Assembly: GCA_040285825.1 (NCBI GenBank)
Contig: JAUPSS010000002.1
Coordinates: forward strand, 372,001-436,000
DNA: 64,000 nucleotides
Reading direction: 5' to 3'
Source of the DNA: Eukaryota sp. TZLM1-RC
Taxonomy: Eukaryota; Metamonada: BaSk clade
Part shown: piece by piece, positions 1-10,723 of the stretch
Layout of the letters: the number at the start of each line of letters is the position of its first letter
How positions within the stretch are numbered: position 1 is the stretch's first letter
Notes under the pieces: generated by a model
Told to the model about the DNA's origin: nothing
What the model saw: only the letters and a program-made list of their open reading frames with translations
Databases searched by the model: none
Translations under genes and position numbers: made by a program

Positions 1-193
1 ATAGGTAAATCAAATTTATGGGTAAATCAAATCAAATCGATTTTTCAAAATTTTTAAATCAAAGTTGATTAAGTTGTGATTCAATAAACAATGTGGTTGA
101 TAATTACCAATAATATTTGCAAAGCTTCTCCGTTATCGAACAATTCTGACTGTACATTTATATCAATTTCAGGTAAACTTGTAATTTGAGGAC
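1..193. other. AT-rich flank, no gene seen
   Basis: This AT-rich stretch contains short repeats of the type GGTAAATCAAAT near its left edge and no convincing reading frame. It is the left flank of the LTR element that starts at 198. The last four bases (TCAT, 194-197) are the left copy of that element's target duplication. Confidence 0.5.
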
Positions 194-197
194 TCAT

Positions 198-333
198 TGA
201 TGCTGTAAGGTTAGACATGTGCAGTAGAAAGAGATAAGATTAATTATGGAATTTCACCGGGCCTTACAAAGGCCACCACTAGTGAAGTATCTATGATAAT
301 ATATATACTAGACTAATTGTCCATAGTACAACA
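198..333 (-). repeat. 3' LTR of gypsy element
   Basis: Read on the minus strand it starts TGTTGTAC and ends AGCATCA, the TG...CA form of an LTR. Related copies are at 4146-4284 and 23052-23186. The purine-rich tract directly on its right (334-346) identifies it as the 3' LTR. Confidence 0.8.
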
Positions 334-364
334 TTTTCCCTCTCTTAGCTCTTGTACGAGAGCT

Positions 365-1239
365 TTAAAAATTAACTGCAGAGGAATTAATTTTAGATTT
401 AGCATTGGAATTCACTTTCCGTTCATTGGTAGTGCGAGGTCCAAGGGTACGCAAATATGATTGGTATGCATCAGTGCTTTTGACGTCAGCAACTGCGACA
501 GACGGTGTCTCGCCGCCATACCAAATTGCGGTGCAATAGGTAATCTTATTATTATTCGAGTCTAAAATCCAAGTGATCTTTAAACTTAATAATTGCAGAT
601 TCTTCGATATCACCAGCAGCAATGTTCTTATGTCAATCTAAATCTTCCTTAGAGAAGTCAAGGAAATATAACTTACAATGATTAATACTTGCCGTGGACA
701 CCGAACCAGTGACAAGATTCTTGAGTATTAAACTTCTATTGGATTTCACTTCTTCGATAAAAAAGGGCAAGCGAAGCAACCATGGAGTTCATTATTAGTC
801 TTTTATTGCAAAGCTAAGTCACCTTTATTAAAAGGGTTGCTATGTTTGTTAACTTCAGGCAGTTGATGAGCTTGCCTGAGCTTTGCATCTTTTCTCTTCT
901 TTGAAATCCTTTCAAGTTCTGCTTCAAGATCTTTAACAAAGGGAATATTAACATTAGCTGATTATATTAGTTCAAACATATTACTAGGATCGGCTCTAGG
1001 ACTGTAATCGCTACCAAACATTAAATTGTAAGGCGAATGACCAGTAACTCTACTGATAGTTGAACTAATTTGAAGTTGTACAATTGAAATATATTGACTC
1101 CAATTGCTGTAATCACCAGAATCCACCAGAATCTCTTTTAGACTTTGGAAAATATCTCTGTGACGTCTTTTTACTAAACCGTTCCTTTGTGAAAAGCCAG
1201 TTAGTAAACGACTTACTTCGATATTCAATAGATTGCATA
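365..1239 (-). pseudogene. gypsy integrase tail plus chromodomain-like end
   Basis: On the minus strand, 1239-962 encodes the end of a retroelement integrase core (residues VKRRHRDIFQSL, then HSPYNLMFGSD). A decayed stretch follows, and then a chromodomain-like segment at about 655-365 (WYGGETPSVAVADVKS). The same arrangement is at 16428-15613 and 13527-13400, where a later insertion splits it. The integrase is cut at 1239/1240 by the LTR of another element, and several stops interrupt it. It is the 3' part of the pol gene of the element spanning 198-4284. Confidence 0.7.
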
Positions 1240-1391
1240 TGTTGCTTTTCATGCATTAAACATCAACAAAAACAGAAGTTTATGGACAGAATACAAGAAA
1301 TCAACAAATAAAACTAAATACTAGAATTTAAAACTATGATGACGTGCTCCACTTTCCTAAAAGGAAAAGTCACGTTTAGCCACAGTCAACA
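1240..1391 (-). repeat. LTR of a second, embedded LTR element
   Basis: On the minus strand this segment starts TGTTGACTGTGG and ends AAGCAACA. It is preceded by a purine run (AAAAAAAAGAAAAGGCAG), so it is the 3' LTR of the element whose integrase lies at 1500-2790. It cuts the integrase of the host gypsy element right after GATTGCATA, where the related copy near 16320 continues without a break. I found no second copy of this LTR in the window, so the 5' end of the embedded element is lost. Confidence 0.65.
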
Positions 1392-1499
1392 CTGCCTTTT
1401 CTTTTTTTTCAACGGGTTTTTGGAGAATCAGCGGTAAGCTTAATGTATCTAGAGTACGCAACAGTGTTTCAGATCGAGTCAACGGGCTGAACGGTGGTG

Positions 1500-2790
1500 G
1501 TTTTATCGGACCAGAGGACAAGTAGCGGAATTAGCAGAGACACCAACTATGGCATCGAGAATCAATTCACCTGAGTGGGCATCCACATATACGTTCAAGA
1601 TATTCGGGGGTAAGGAAAACAAGCAGGGTTTTACGAGATGGATAGCAGTCTTGAGAGAGGAGCCTGAGATGGGATTCTGGACCAGAAGAGAGCTACGTGG
1701 TAGGATCTTGAGAAATACGTGCCTACAAAGTGGCCGTGGAGCTTGTCTGGCCTCTCGCGCAGAACAAGGACTCAGTCGTTTCGTTGACCTGAGGACAATA
1801 GGCGGGTTTGAGCATGTCGACAGGATACTGGTTGGCAGACAGGGTTTCTTTACATGAGGCAGTGAGTTTTTTTGACAAGACTTGCAGGTGTTCAATGAAC
1901 TCAAGTTTGTTCGGAGGAAGAGGATGGGTAGGCAAGAAACTCAACAGCTGGTTGGGCAGTAAACGGGGAGAAGTGTCGGATCCAAAAATGAGGCAGATTG
2001 GAGAGGCGTTCAGAGCTTTTCTTTCTTGGGAGTTCAATACCATCTGACATAGTCGAACATAGTCGGACCATTTGTGGCAATCAGAGAAATCAAGCAGCAT
2101 TCGACGGATTTTTTGGAGGAAGCTTCGATGTTGGCGCTCAACCAATACATTCGATTGGTGGTAATGACGCAGAAACTGAGAGTGTTTATATTCAGGAATT
2201 GACAGATCAAACTGAAGATCTTGTTGGCAAATTCTGGGCCGTCATCCGTGTGGATACGGCGGGGAGCACCAAAGATTGAGTAGACAAAAGAAATCAGAGC
2301 ATTGACAACGGTAGTGGTTTTGAGGTCTTTAGTGGGAACAAGGATACTAAACTTGGAGAAGGCATCAACGAAGTGAACTATTTATTTATGGCCGTAAGTG
2401 TCGACAGAGAACGGGCCAATGGAGTCGCAGTGCAAACTTTTAAAAGGGCGACGGACAGCATTCAGAGACCCGGTTGATGAGATAAGAGTCTTAAGGACAT
2501 GAGCGGTTTTTTGACAGGGTATACAGGAGTTGACGTGAGTCAACAAATCATTGCGTATGTTGGGCCAATAAAAATCAGATCGCTGTAATGACTCCCAGCA
2601 GAGGGCGAATGGAGATTTCAATTTCTTAAAGAAGGCGTGCCTGAGAGCATATATAGCGTCACCCAATTTGCTAACGTTTCTACTACTTTGGTCTTTTTGA
2701 GTCTTTGCTAAATTAGCGAAATTGACTATAAAGTCGAAAATTTTGTTGGAATCTATTTCATCATCCAGTTTTTTCAATTGTCTTTCCGTT
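1500..2790 (-). pseudogene. integrase of embedded LTR element (broken)
   Basis: Minus-strand frames give the zinc-binding N-terminal part of a retroelement integrase (2777-2382: DFYWPNIRNDLL, then CIPCQKT, then the core start LHCDSIGPF). The end of the core domain is at 2145-1723 (VERQHRSFLQKIRRML, NASPICLIFGSD). The frames are separated by frameshifts and stops, so no intact enzyme is encoded. The sequence differs clearly from the integrase at 15712-16719, so it belongs to a different gypsy lineage, matching the separate LTR at 1240-1391. Confidence 0.7.
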
Positions 2791-2834
2791 TTTCCGATTT
2801 TTTGATTAGTTTTTCCTCATCAATTACAGGTTTG

Positions 2835-4138
2835 TCATATAAGCATCTGGAAAAAACAAGAGAATCTCTCGGTGCTGTAGGTGCTTATGAACTGCCTGTA
2901 GCTACCCCTACAGTTTACGGGCTCTACCCATGCCTTGAGTTTCGCGATCCATGCGTCAGAATACACCAATTCAATCTTGTTGGGTCCGACTCGTTGTTCT
3001 TTCAATTCGATGATTTTGGTTCCCTTAGTTTTAGCAAAGGTTTCCTTATGATGAAATTGGATAGTATCACCTCTATCTGCAACAAATCGACCTTCCAACA
3101 GCAACAGAACGTCGATCATTCTGTCTTTTGGGTGGACATTTTCTACCAGAAAATACCTTACTGTTCCTCTGAGTATACGATTTTCGTGATGGTGAGGATA
3201 CATCTTGGCAATCCAAAACAACATACTCATCACTTCCGCGGAAATAATGTTTTCCCGTGCGGGGTCGTTCGTCAGGAATGGCATTCCTTTGCCAAAATGC
3301 AGGCTTCGGAGTAGCTGCTTGGTATTTCGTACGCGGTGCGTCAAAGTAACATTTTCCAGGATCTTCAGCTACAAAACTGACAGAGCTCTCTGAGCATTGA
3401 TCTAATCGATCCAAAAACTCAACATCTTGATCTTGTTGTTCGTGAACTAAATCGTCCTGCGTGTATCCACGTGAACTGTGAAATGGGAAAGGTCAACGTT
3501 TCCTTAGAAACTCTTCTCTTTGCTCTACACAAGAAGAATCCATAATGGCAGCCACAAACTCATTATCGCTCCAATCTCTGAGATCATCAGGTGGACTAGC
3601 AATGACGGACTAGAAGAAGTCTCTAACCATATGGGCGACTTTCTTCTTCAATTCTTGACAATACCTCTCTTCAGAAATATGGTATTCTTTTTCTGTCCAT
3701 TGAATCTCAGAAGGGGAATTTATCACCATCCCCATCTCCAGTCCCATCGTTTGGGTTAGATGTTTCCGTCTGAGAGGAGGTAACAGTAACGGAAGACGAG
3801 TCTTCATGAGCTTCTTCGAACAGGGAGGAAAGAGGGTTCGTGTTAGAGGTATCTTCTCCATTTTCCTCCCTCATTTTAGAAGAAAGCTGTTGATTTCCCA
3901 CACCAAGAAGTAACTTCATCTCATTTGGGAGAATGTTGTCTGGGTCATAGGTGTGGTCGCTTATGTTACTCTCAGTAGAAGGAGTGTTCTTCGCAGGCGA
4001 AGTGCTTCTTTCCTTAGAGGGAGGATTACTCTTTCGAATGGAAGGACTAGTCTTACCGAAATAAAAGATTACTCTCCTTTCTAGGAGGACTTTCCTTGTG
4101 AGGAGGATTGCTGTTAATGTCTTGAACGACTGAGCCAA
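2835..4138 (-). pseudogene. gag-like region of gypsy element (frameshifted)
   Basis: Directly after the 5' LTR, minus-strand frames encode a Ser/Thr/Pro/Glu-rich segment (4138-3707) with repeated S-x-RKSNP-type motifs. Further frameshifted pieces follow, then a conserved block at 3344-2835 (RYFLVENVHPKD, later GTKIIELKEQRVGPNK). Related blocks are at 21691-21918 (minus) and 4430-4720 (plus). The position after the LTR suggests Gag. I see no CCHC knuckle and cannot name the conserved block. Confidence 0.5.
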
Positions 4139-4145
4139 TAATTAA

Positions 4146-4284
4146 TGATGCTGTAAGGTTAGACATGTACTGTAATAGAAAAAAATTAGATAATTTATTG
4201 AATTTCACCGGCCCTTGTGGAGGCCATCCCTAATGAAGTTTTTATGATAGTAAATGTACTAGACTAATTGTATACAGTTCAACA
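4146..4284 (-). repeat. 5' LTR of gypsy element
   Basis: This 139-bp repeat starts TGTTGAAC and ends AGCATCA on the minus strand. It is followed by TTAATTATTGGCT, the presumed primer-binding region shared with four other 5' LTRs in the window. It pairs with 198-333. Confidence 0.8.
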
Positions 4285-4288
4285 TCAT

Positions 4289-4760
4289 TTTTTTATGTAG
4301 CGAATAATGATTTCCAAATAGAAATTGTGTTGGTCAAACCTTCCAATTACAAAGCAAATTAAAGACAGATTATGGAACAGCCTATGATAGATTTTTTTAG
4401 AAAGCCAAGGTGTATTTACATGACCAACAAGGTAGAAACCATGGAGGCGTTGTAAGACATTTCCTAGTGGGAAATGTTCACCCAAAAGATTCCATAGCAT
4501 TCATTTTACTTTCGATCGGGGGGTGGGGGGGTAGATTCGATTAATTTCGAGGTTACGCTCTTCAATTTCATTTTAAAGAATCCCATATTAGAGAAATTGG
4601 TACAATGGTAATTGAATTGACAGAACAACGTGTCGACCCTAACAAATTGAAATTAGTTTATTTTGATTCATGGATGGCAAAACTTAAGCCATGGGTTGAT
4701 AGCTGGCCCGACACAAAAGTTCTTGAGAATGTCTTGATAAAAAATATTAAAGAGTCTTCC
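4289..4760 (+). pseudogene. degenerate gag-like fragment
   Basis: In shifting plus-strand frames this stretch matches the conserved block at 2835-3344 and 21691-21918 (REIGTMVIEL, then PNKLKLVYFDSWMAKLKPWV). A G-rich run at 4519-4533 and several stops break it. It has the opposite orientation to the element on its left, so it is the remnant of another copy into which that element landed. Confidence 0.5.
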
Positions 4761-4887
4761 ATGTGATCCAACAACTTTGAAACAAAGTTGATAAGATATC
4801 AAAGGAACCGTGAAACAAAATGTTTTATGGAAACAAAAAATTTTCATTGATAACACGATTTTGGAACTCATTTTGTGTAGTGCACAG

Positions 4888-6278
4888 TGTTGATTTGTAA
4901 ACGTAAGTCTAATGAGATTAAAGAAAACTTGAGATAATATGAATGAGGAAAAGTTAATGTTTTTTCTGTGTATATTGTATAAGCCTTGTGGCGCCAACAC
5001 TGCATTTCCCCTTTTAATAAATAAATCAGCTTATATGAACATGAAACTAAAACTATGAACAAAAAACCAAATTACTATAAATACTAAGTTCTAATGTTTT
5101 TTATTGTCTACAATTATTTTTGCAGTGATTGGGATTCACACAAACACTGTTTTTACATTTTCAAGATCGACAATTGATGTACTATGGCTCTCCCACAATA
5201 ACGTTAGCATAAGGTAGTAAGCAGTAACTGAAAAGGGCCTCGTACCAGGATCTGTGTGCTTTGATAGTTTGTTGTGTATGTTCTAATCGCTACATAAAGA
5301 CGCCCCGCTTCTTCCCTTTTTAGTAAACGGTTATCGTGGTGATGTCGTTTAGTAAAGGTATCATGGAATCGAAGAATGAATTCACTAATGATCATGTAGG
5401 GTCTATGTTGGATCAAAAACAACAATAAGCGAAGTAACAAACTTCAAAAACCTGAGAACGGCGTCTTTTGTTGTTAAAGTACTGCCTTTATGACTAGAAT
5501 AACAGAGGCGCAAAAACCGTTTCCTTGCTTTGTAGTACAGCAATAGTGGAGGTGAAGTCTCTGCTCGTAACCTCGTATGTAGTCGACTTTTTTTGTGTTT
5601 AGCTCGTTAAGGGAGGGAGCTGTTCGAATGGATAACAAGTCCATTGATTCGAGGTAAGGCTTAGCGTCCTTGGCAGGAGTTTGTAGCATCCATTACTGGA
5701 TTCATCTTCCCCTTGTTATCTAGTTATCTCTGCTAAGGGGGTCGACTTAGTTAAGGTGGGATTTTCATTCGTTACCTTACTGACAGATTCTACATTTCGG
5801 AGGGGAGAGGAAGCCGGGTCCGTTCTCGTTACCTCGTTCTTTGTTTTGAAAGATAAGGTGGAATCTAGTTCCACTCCTGTTCCATCCGAAACTACTTTTG
5901 TGGAAGGAGGAACCTTGTCCACTCCTTCGTCTTTTTTTTGTTAAAAAGGAGGTGGGAGCCGGGTCTGCTGCCTCGTTGTCCCTTTTATTTTGTGTAGGTG
6001 TATGTTGTGTTTGTTTTTCCTGATCCTGTTGCATTTGAAAGGATGAAGATGGCTGAATGTCAGAAATATCTTTTTCTGAGATGTCTGACATGTTAAAATA
6101 TCTTGCTGGTTGAGTGTTGAAATTTGCTAGAGTTAGTAATGGTATTCTTTGACTTTAAAATGGCCAATAATTATTGTAGCCGTAAGCCTAAAGAGATTAA
6201 AGAAAGCTTGAGATAATATGAATGAGGAAAAATTGATTTATTTTCTAATCATATTAAATAAGACATGGGGTGCCGACA
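4888..6278 (-). mobile_element. non-autonomous LTR element (older copy)
   Basis: Two LTR-like repeats, 4888-4999 and 6175-6278, flank a 1.2-kb interior without RT or integrase. The 5' LTR (right side, minus strand) is followed by ATAATTATTGGCC. A purine tract (AAAAGGGGAAATGCAG) precedes the 3' LTR. Interior minus-strand frames at 5204-5440 and 5716-6091 resemble those of the younger element at 16784-18378, including an acidic, Ser/Pro-rich first frame. No matching target duplication is visible, so one end has decayed or recombined. Confidence 0.7.
5716..6091 (-). pseudogene. Ser/Pro-rich gag-position frames
   Basis: Two overlapping minus-strand frames right after the 5' LTR begin with a Met followed by a Ser/Gln/Asp-rich stretch and a KKRRR patch, then shift frame. 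The position and composition match the frame at 17622-18185 in the related element. No domain is recognised. It is probably the remains of the structural protein of the non-autonomous family. Confidence 0.35.
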
Positions 6279-6570
6279 AATTCGAATTCCTCCTTTTTAT
6301 TCATTTTTTCACTTGGACATCAAGATGTGATAAAAATATCAGCTCGAAACGAATTAAACAAGCAATTCATAATGATTCTTTAGTAGTCAGAATGAGTAAA
6401 TTTTTAAAATCTAAACGAAGAAAACTGTGAAATTCAATGGTTTTGCTATTTCTCTGAATGGACGACTAGGACCTAAGGCAACCTTGTTGTTGCGTAAATT
6501 TAATAATTTCATCATTAAAACGCCCTACATTTAGGTTAAATTTCTGGATCAATCGAATTGTCTTCAGCTT
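6220..6570 (+). pseudogene. non-LTR retrotransposon C-terminal fragment
   Basis: Plus-strand frames contain a C-terminal motif of the non-LTR family of this window (VKFNGFAISLNGRLGPKA). The same fragment recurs at about 42600-42740. Stops and frameshifts follow. It represents a subfamily different from those at 8336, 14009 and 32195. Confidence 0.5.
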
Positions 6571-7532
6571 ATAAAAAGGTCTTGGTAAAATGGTTGAGGT
6601 TGTGGATTATGTTCTTGCTCAACACGTGTTTCACAAAGTAGGTGGAGATTACTCTCATTTGAGGAAGTAATTAGTTGATGTTTAAAGAGTTTTTCCCTAG
6701 CTAATAAATAGGTATACACTACTTCCTTTGGCAATTGCAAAAGGTATTTTGTAGTTAATTTCCTTCACAAATCTGTGTCAAAACTGTGGTTTCAAATTGT
6801 ATTATTAATGCTAATAAGTGAATTATTGTTTTCAACGGACCAAAATCAGATGAAATCTCAAAAATCTTGTGATAAACGATTCTATTGTCCCTTTTACTAA
6901 TTATAGTAGTGATGCTTTTAAGTTCCTTGGTTGTTGGTTAGGAAACGTGCCTCAAATTCAGAATGAATTGCAAGTTATTTTGGAAAAAATTAAAATTGAA
7001 CTTGATTCAATTTCTTCTTTAGATATAGAAAAGCATATTAAATTTTTCATGCTTAAAATTTGCTGCACTGGGAGAATAACCCACATTTTGAGATCTTGTG
7101 CTCCTTCCATAGCATTAGATTTTTGTCGTTCATTTAATTCATTGAGAACAGAATTTTTTGCTGATTTATTGGATGTAGAACCAGGAATGTTGAAAAGTCA
7201 CTTATTTTCTTCAGCAAATTTGGGTGGTATTGGATTTACTAAATCTTCAATTTTGTGTCAATCAGCATTCTTGGGTGGTGGCAAAAATTTTATTTATGAA
7301 TTTTCTCGTAGATTTCCTGATGATTCTCATCTGTTAGTTCCCAATTGCAGTCCCTATTTGTATGAGTTATCTTGTGAACTTGAAAAATTGCCGCCACAAA
7401 TTTGGACCAAATGTTTTCCTCAATCAATTCAAGAAATTCCAAACCGATCTCTTTTTAATTTACAGTTTTGCTGTAAAAAGCTTCAACAAAAATTGTCAAA
7501 GATTTTTGAAAGCTTGGATTTTGATGTTAGAC

Positions 7533-8359
7533 TGTTGTTGTTGAACTCATATTGAATTAGTAGGTTTCTTTGTATTTCGACTGATGACGTGATACTCATT
7601 TATGAATCAGTTTTATTAATAAACTTAGATTTCTCTCTCTCCTTCGTGTGTTCATCTGCCTAACGGCATCAATAATTATTGGCCCTTCTTATTTCAGATG
7701 ACTGTACCCTCTGTCAACCTCCCGTCTCTTTCTTCCATCAAAATTGAAAGTGTTCTTCTGTTCTTACAGAAATGAAAGATTTATTCTTCGGTGACTCCTA
7801 AGAAAGAGCTTGTTCCAGCAAGACTCTTGGTCGATTCTTTTCTGTTAGAGTCCTATCTCTCCAGAAATCCGACGTCTCATCCAGTGACGATGTTCTTCTC
7901 AGACATCTACAATCTGTCGTATCGTTCGTCACGTACGAAGATTTTAGTCTGGCTATGTCAGAACTGAAGCTTGATGTCCGTATTGGTGACGTCCGAGAAC
8001 GCATGTCCTGTTACCTGCGACGTTTCCTCCAGGTAAAGAGTAGGGCTTCCGGACTGAAGTTGCCAGACGTAGCTTTTCTGAACCGATTTGCCAGAGGAAT
8101 TCTTCCCGTACGTCTCCAACGTTCTCATACCAACGATGCACCGGAGAATTTAACAAACCCCATATCTTCCCTCTATTGAGCCAGTACTGTATTTGTCCTC
8201 AGAAAAGTGGGAAAAAGTAGTGTTGTTGTTGAACTCATATTGAATTAGTAGGTTTCTTTGTATTTCGACTGATGACGTGATACTCATTTATGAATCAGTT
8301 TTATTAATAAACTTAGATTTCTCTCTCTCCTTCGTGTGTTCATCTGCCTAACGGCATCA
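7533..8359 (+). mobile_element. miniature LTR element (TRIM/gag-only type)
   Basis: Two 139-bp repeats, 7533-7671 and 8221-8359, look identical base for base. Both start TGTTGTTG and end GGCATCA. The four bases AGAC occur at 7529-7532 and 8360-8363 as target duplication. The left repeat is followed by ATAATTATTGGCC and the right one is preceded by a purine tract (GTGGGAAAAAGTAG). The interior of 549 bp holds only a gag-like frame. Identical repeats imply a very recent insertion, so a helper element is probably active in this genome. Confidence 0.9.
7802..8179 (+). CDS. gag-like frame of miniature LTR element
   Basis: The frame is open from 7802 to a stop at 8177-8179, with its first internal ATG at 7955. 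It encodes a helical stretch with RERMSCYLRRFLQVKSRASGL followed within thirty residues by RFARGILP, a pattern reminiscent of the capsid region of retrotransposon Gag. No enzyme domain is present. The interior ATG at 7697 opens only a short separate frame. Gag identity is an inference from composition and from its place between two LTRs. Confidence 0.45.
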   Translation, partial: ERACSSKTLGRFFSVRVLSLQKSDVSSSDDVLLRHLQSVVSFVTYEDFSLAMSELKLDVRIGDVRERMSCYLRRFLQVKSRASGLKLPDVAFLNRFARGILPVRLQRSHTNDAPENLTNPISSLY

Positions 8360-9479
8360 AGACTTGGCTTGGCAAAGAAAAAGAATCCCGCTTTTGCAAA
8401 TCTTTTACAAGATATGTGTGACAGTACTTCTTCTGCCTTAGTAACAACAATTCCCCAAGTTTATGGTACTCTTTTAACCGATTCTGCTTGGACTCTGAAC
8501 ATGAGATTTCGTTCCTTTATCTGGCCTGATAATTTACCTCATAATTTAATTTGTAAATGTTCTCGAGACATTACAATTACTCATTTGTTAAATTGTCAAC
8601 ATTTTATTACTTTTAGAAGCAAGGTTCATAATGCTGTAAGAGACCAGTTATATTGTATGTGTAAATCTCATAGAATTGAATCCTTCTTGGAACCTCTGTT
8701 GTCAAATCTGTTTGATGCTGAAGATGATTTTCATAAGAATAATAGAGGTGATGGTATATTACCTGGATTAGATGGAAGTTTCATTTTATTGGATATAATG
8801 TCTGTTGATCCTTGTAATGCCTCAAATGAAAGGCTAGTTAATTCTGAAATTCATAATCCCCTTTCAAATGCTGAAAATTTTAAATTCAAAAAATACAATG
8901 AACCTTTGTCCAAATTGGCCAGTCAACAGCATGCAAAATACAATTTGTATCCATTTGTATTTTCCCTTTTTGGTTCACTTGCACCAACTGCTTTACGTTT
9001 TTTGGATGATTTTGAAATGATTGTAAAGAGAAGAACTGGCAGAAATTTCAACAGTTTGTTTTGGCAAAATAGAATTGTGTTTTCTATTTTTAAGGGGATG
9101 TTGAAGATGGTTTCTGATGCTTTGCTTTCTCTTGGATCTCACTATGAGAGAGTTGCATCTAGTGTTTTTGTTCTGGGAGAGATGGATTTTTTAGATGTTG
9201 ATTTATTGGTTTTGAATAAAATTAAAATTTTGGTCAAAAAAAATCTCAAAAATACTTAATGAAACCCAAATTTTGTTCAGGGCAATATTTGTCTTGCAAA
9301 TCGATTTTGAAAGGAAGCCAGGATAAAATAAGTCTCACTGAGACTTATTTACTATTGAGACCAATTTTGCACCGATACAAACTACTTCCAGAAGTGTACT
9401 TAAATGTGTTGAATTTTCAAATTCTCTTATTTTACCGAAGAATGATGGTAGTTAAATTTGAAACCAAGTTATTCAATTG

Positions 9480-10540
9480 ATGCTATTCGTCATCGATGTT
9501 AGTTTTTAGGGAATACTGATGAAATCTCCAATTAGTTGTTTGATCAGATTGGTTGTAGGAGATTTTATCAAATGCCAAAATAATGAAATTCAAGTCCATT
9601 TGTAGTCCACACTAAGGTGCTTTATGGTGGACTAAAATTTCAATTCTTTATTCCGGTGGTTATATTGCAGAAATGCCTTACCTGAGTTTTCAGAAAGGTT
9701 TGCAGATTGGCAAAATTTATCATAAACAACTCAAAGCTCAACTATTTCTCCACTAAATAACGAAATTTAAATAAATTGATGTTGGAAAATGGAATCGAAG
9801 CGTGATTTCTCCAATTACTAAATGGCAGTACACCTGAATAGCATAATTGGAATTTAAACGACAATCTTCGAACTTTACAAAAACAATTAACCAGAATGTA
9901 TGAAAATGATCGTTTTAAAAAATGTGCAACTCAGCTGCTATAGATCAAGATCTTCATTCATTGTTATTGGAAAACGGTGTATGTAAGTCAACAGATTCAT
10001 CACTATTGGTGACCATTGTGCCACGAAGATTTGGCCTTTGTGCAAATAATGAAGCGTTTGTAACAAATCTGAGTTTGATAACTCATCGTTTGTCATTACA
10101 AGATGCCATCAGGGACACTGTTTTAAAATTGCAAGAAAGGCAAGAATCTCTTGTATCTATGGGCGCCTACTGAAAGAAACACTGTCATTGAACTATATTG
10201 GTTCTGATAAAGGGGGCGATATTTATTGCTATAGATAGCTATTGATAACTCTGAAGCTGTTATTGCATTGTTACAAATAAGACTTTGATATAAAGAAGAA
10301 AACATAAACCTGTTGATGCTATTGCATTTGAGGGAAAAAATATAGAAATTATGACAAACAACTGGCAGAAAATTATTTATTAATTCTTAATCTTTTGGGT
10401 AAATACAACAGGAAATATATTGAATACACAATTTTCAACCGAATTGGAGAAGCAATAGTGAGAATCCATGTAGATCAGCATTTTGTAGAGGAAATCTTGG
10501 TTCAAGGAGTTTCGTCTAATTTGTTGTGAGTTTATTTTAT
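9480..10540 (+). pseudogene. degenerate non-LTR retrotransposon copy
   Basis: Many small frames match pieces of the element at 32195-34015 in order: the thumb region near 9485, the block TIVPRRFGLCANNEAFVTN at 9922-10173, and the C-terminal end near 10450-10510 (QHFVEEILVQ-like). Many indels and stops show an old, dead copy. Confidence 0.6.
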
Positions 10541-10723
10541 GAAGTGTAGAAGTTCCATAAAATATCTATTTACAGCTACTAAAATTTACAGTATAAAAAT
10601 AAGTTTTACCAACATGCATTTGTATCAGCGTGAGGCCAAGGGGTGGTGAATCAAGTGGTGTAGTGGGAGAGAGGAGTTGATGATGATTATTCAAACACCA
10701 TCAAGGTCGAAGGATTTTCTCAC

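Larger units (their letters stand above)
198..4284 (-). mobile_element. Ty3/gypsy-type LTR retrotransposon, rearranged
   Basis: Two related LTRs face the same way: 198-333 (3' LTR on the minus strand) and 4146-4284 (5' LTR). The pair is bounded by the same four bases, TCAT, at 194-197 and 4285-4288, which supports one insertion. Next to the 5' LTR is the junction TTAATTATTGGCT seen at other LTR elements here. Next to the 3' LTR is a purine tract (AAGAGAGGGAAAA). Inside, on the minus strand, are gag-like frames, integrase pieces and a chromodomain-like end. Protease, RT and RNase H are missing. A third, unrelated LTR (1240-1391) and a second integrase show that another LTR element is embedded. 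The LTRs differ clearly from each other, so the insertion is old or recombinant. Confidence 0.8.
6866..9240 (+). mobile_element. 5'-truncated RLE-type non-LTR retrotransposon, interrupted
   Basis: This is flanked by direct repeats AAATCTCAAAAAT at 6853-6865 and 9241-9253, a target duplication of about 11-13 bp. The element lacks the N-terminal part and most of the RT. It starts in the thumb region (FKFLGCWLG) and runs through the knuckle CKCSRDITITHLLNC to the endonuclease-like segment (NNRGDGILPGLDG...LLDIMSVDP). A small LTR element (7533-8359) splits the frame after FDVR and it resumes with LGLAKKKNP. The 3' end is A-rich. A close relative lies at 52447-53604. Confidence 0.8.
6869..9259 (+). 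pseudogene. RT/endonuclease polyprotein fragment split by an LTR element
   Basis: The two halves, 6869-7532 and 8360-9259, encode one continuous C-terminal half of a non-LTR retrotransposon protein if the inserted LTR element and one copy of AGAC are removed. Visible parts in order are an RT thumb region, a connector with GGGKNFIYEF, a CxC-x7-H-x4-C knuckle, an R-x-D-type endonuclease motif, and a conserved end (FVFSLFGSLAPTALRFLDDF). No YxDD palm motif is left in this copy. The protein would have nicked DNA and copied its RNA at the target. This copy cannot do so. Confidence 0.75.

Noticed and set aside
1549-2279. Plus-strand frames at 1549-1857, 1808-2047 and 1998-2279
   Set aside because: They are antisense to integrase sequence on the minus strand and carry no motif of their own.
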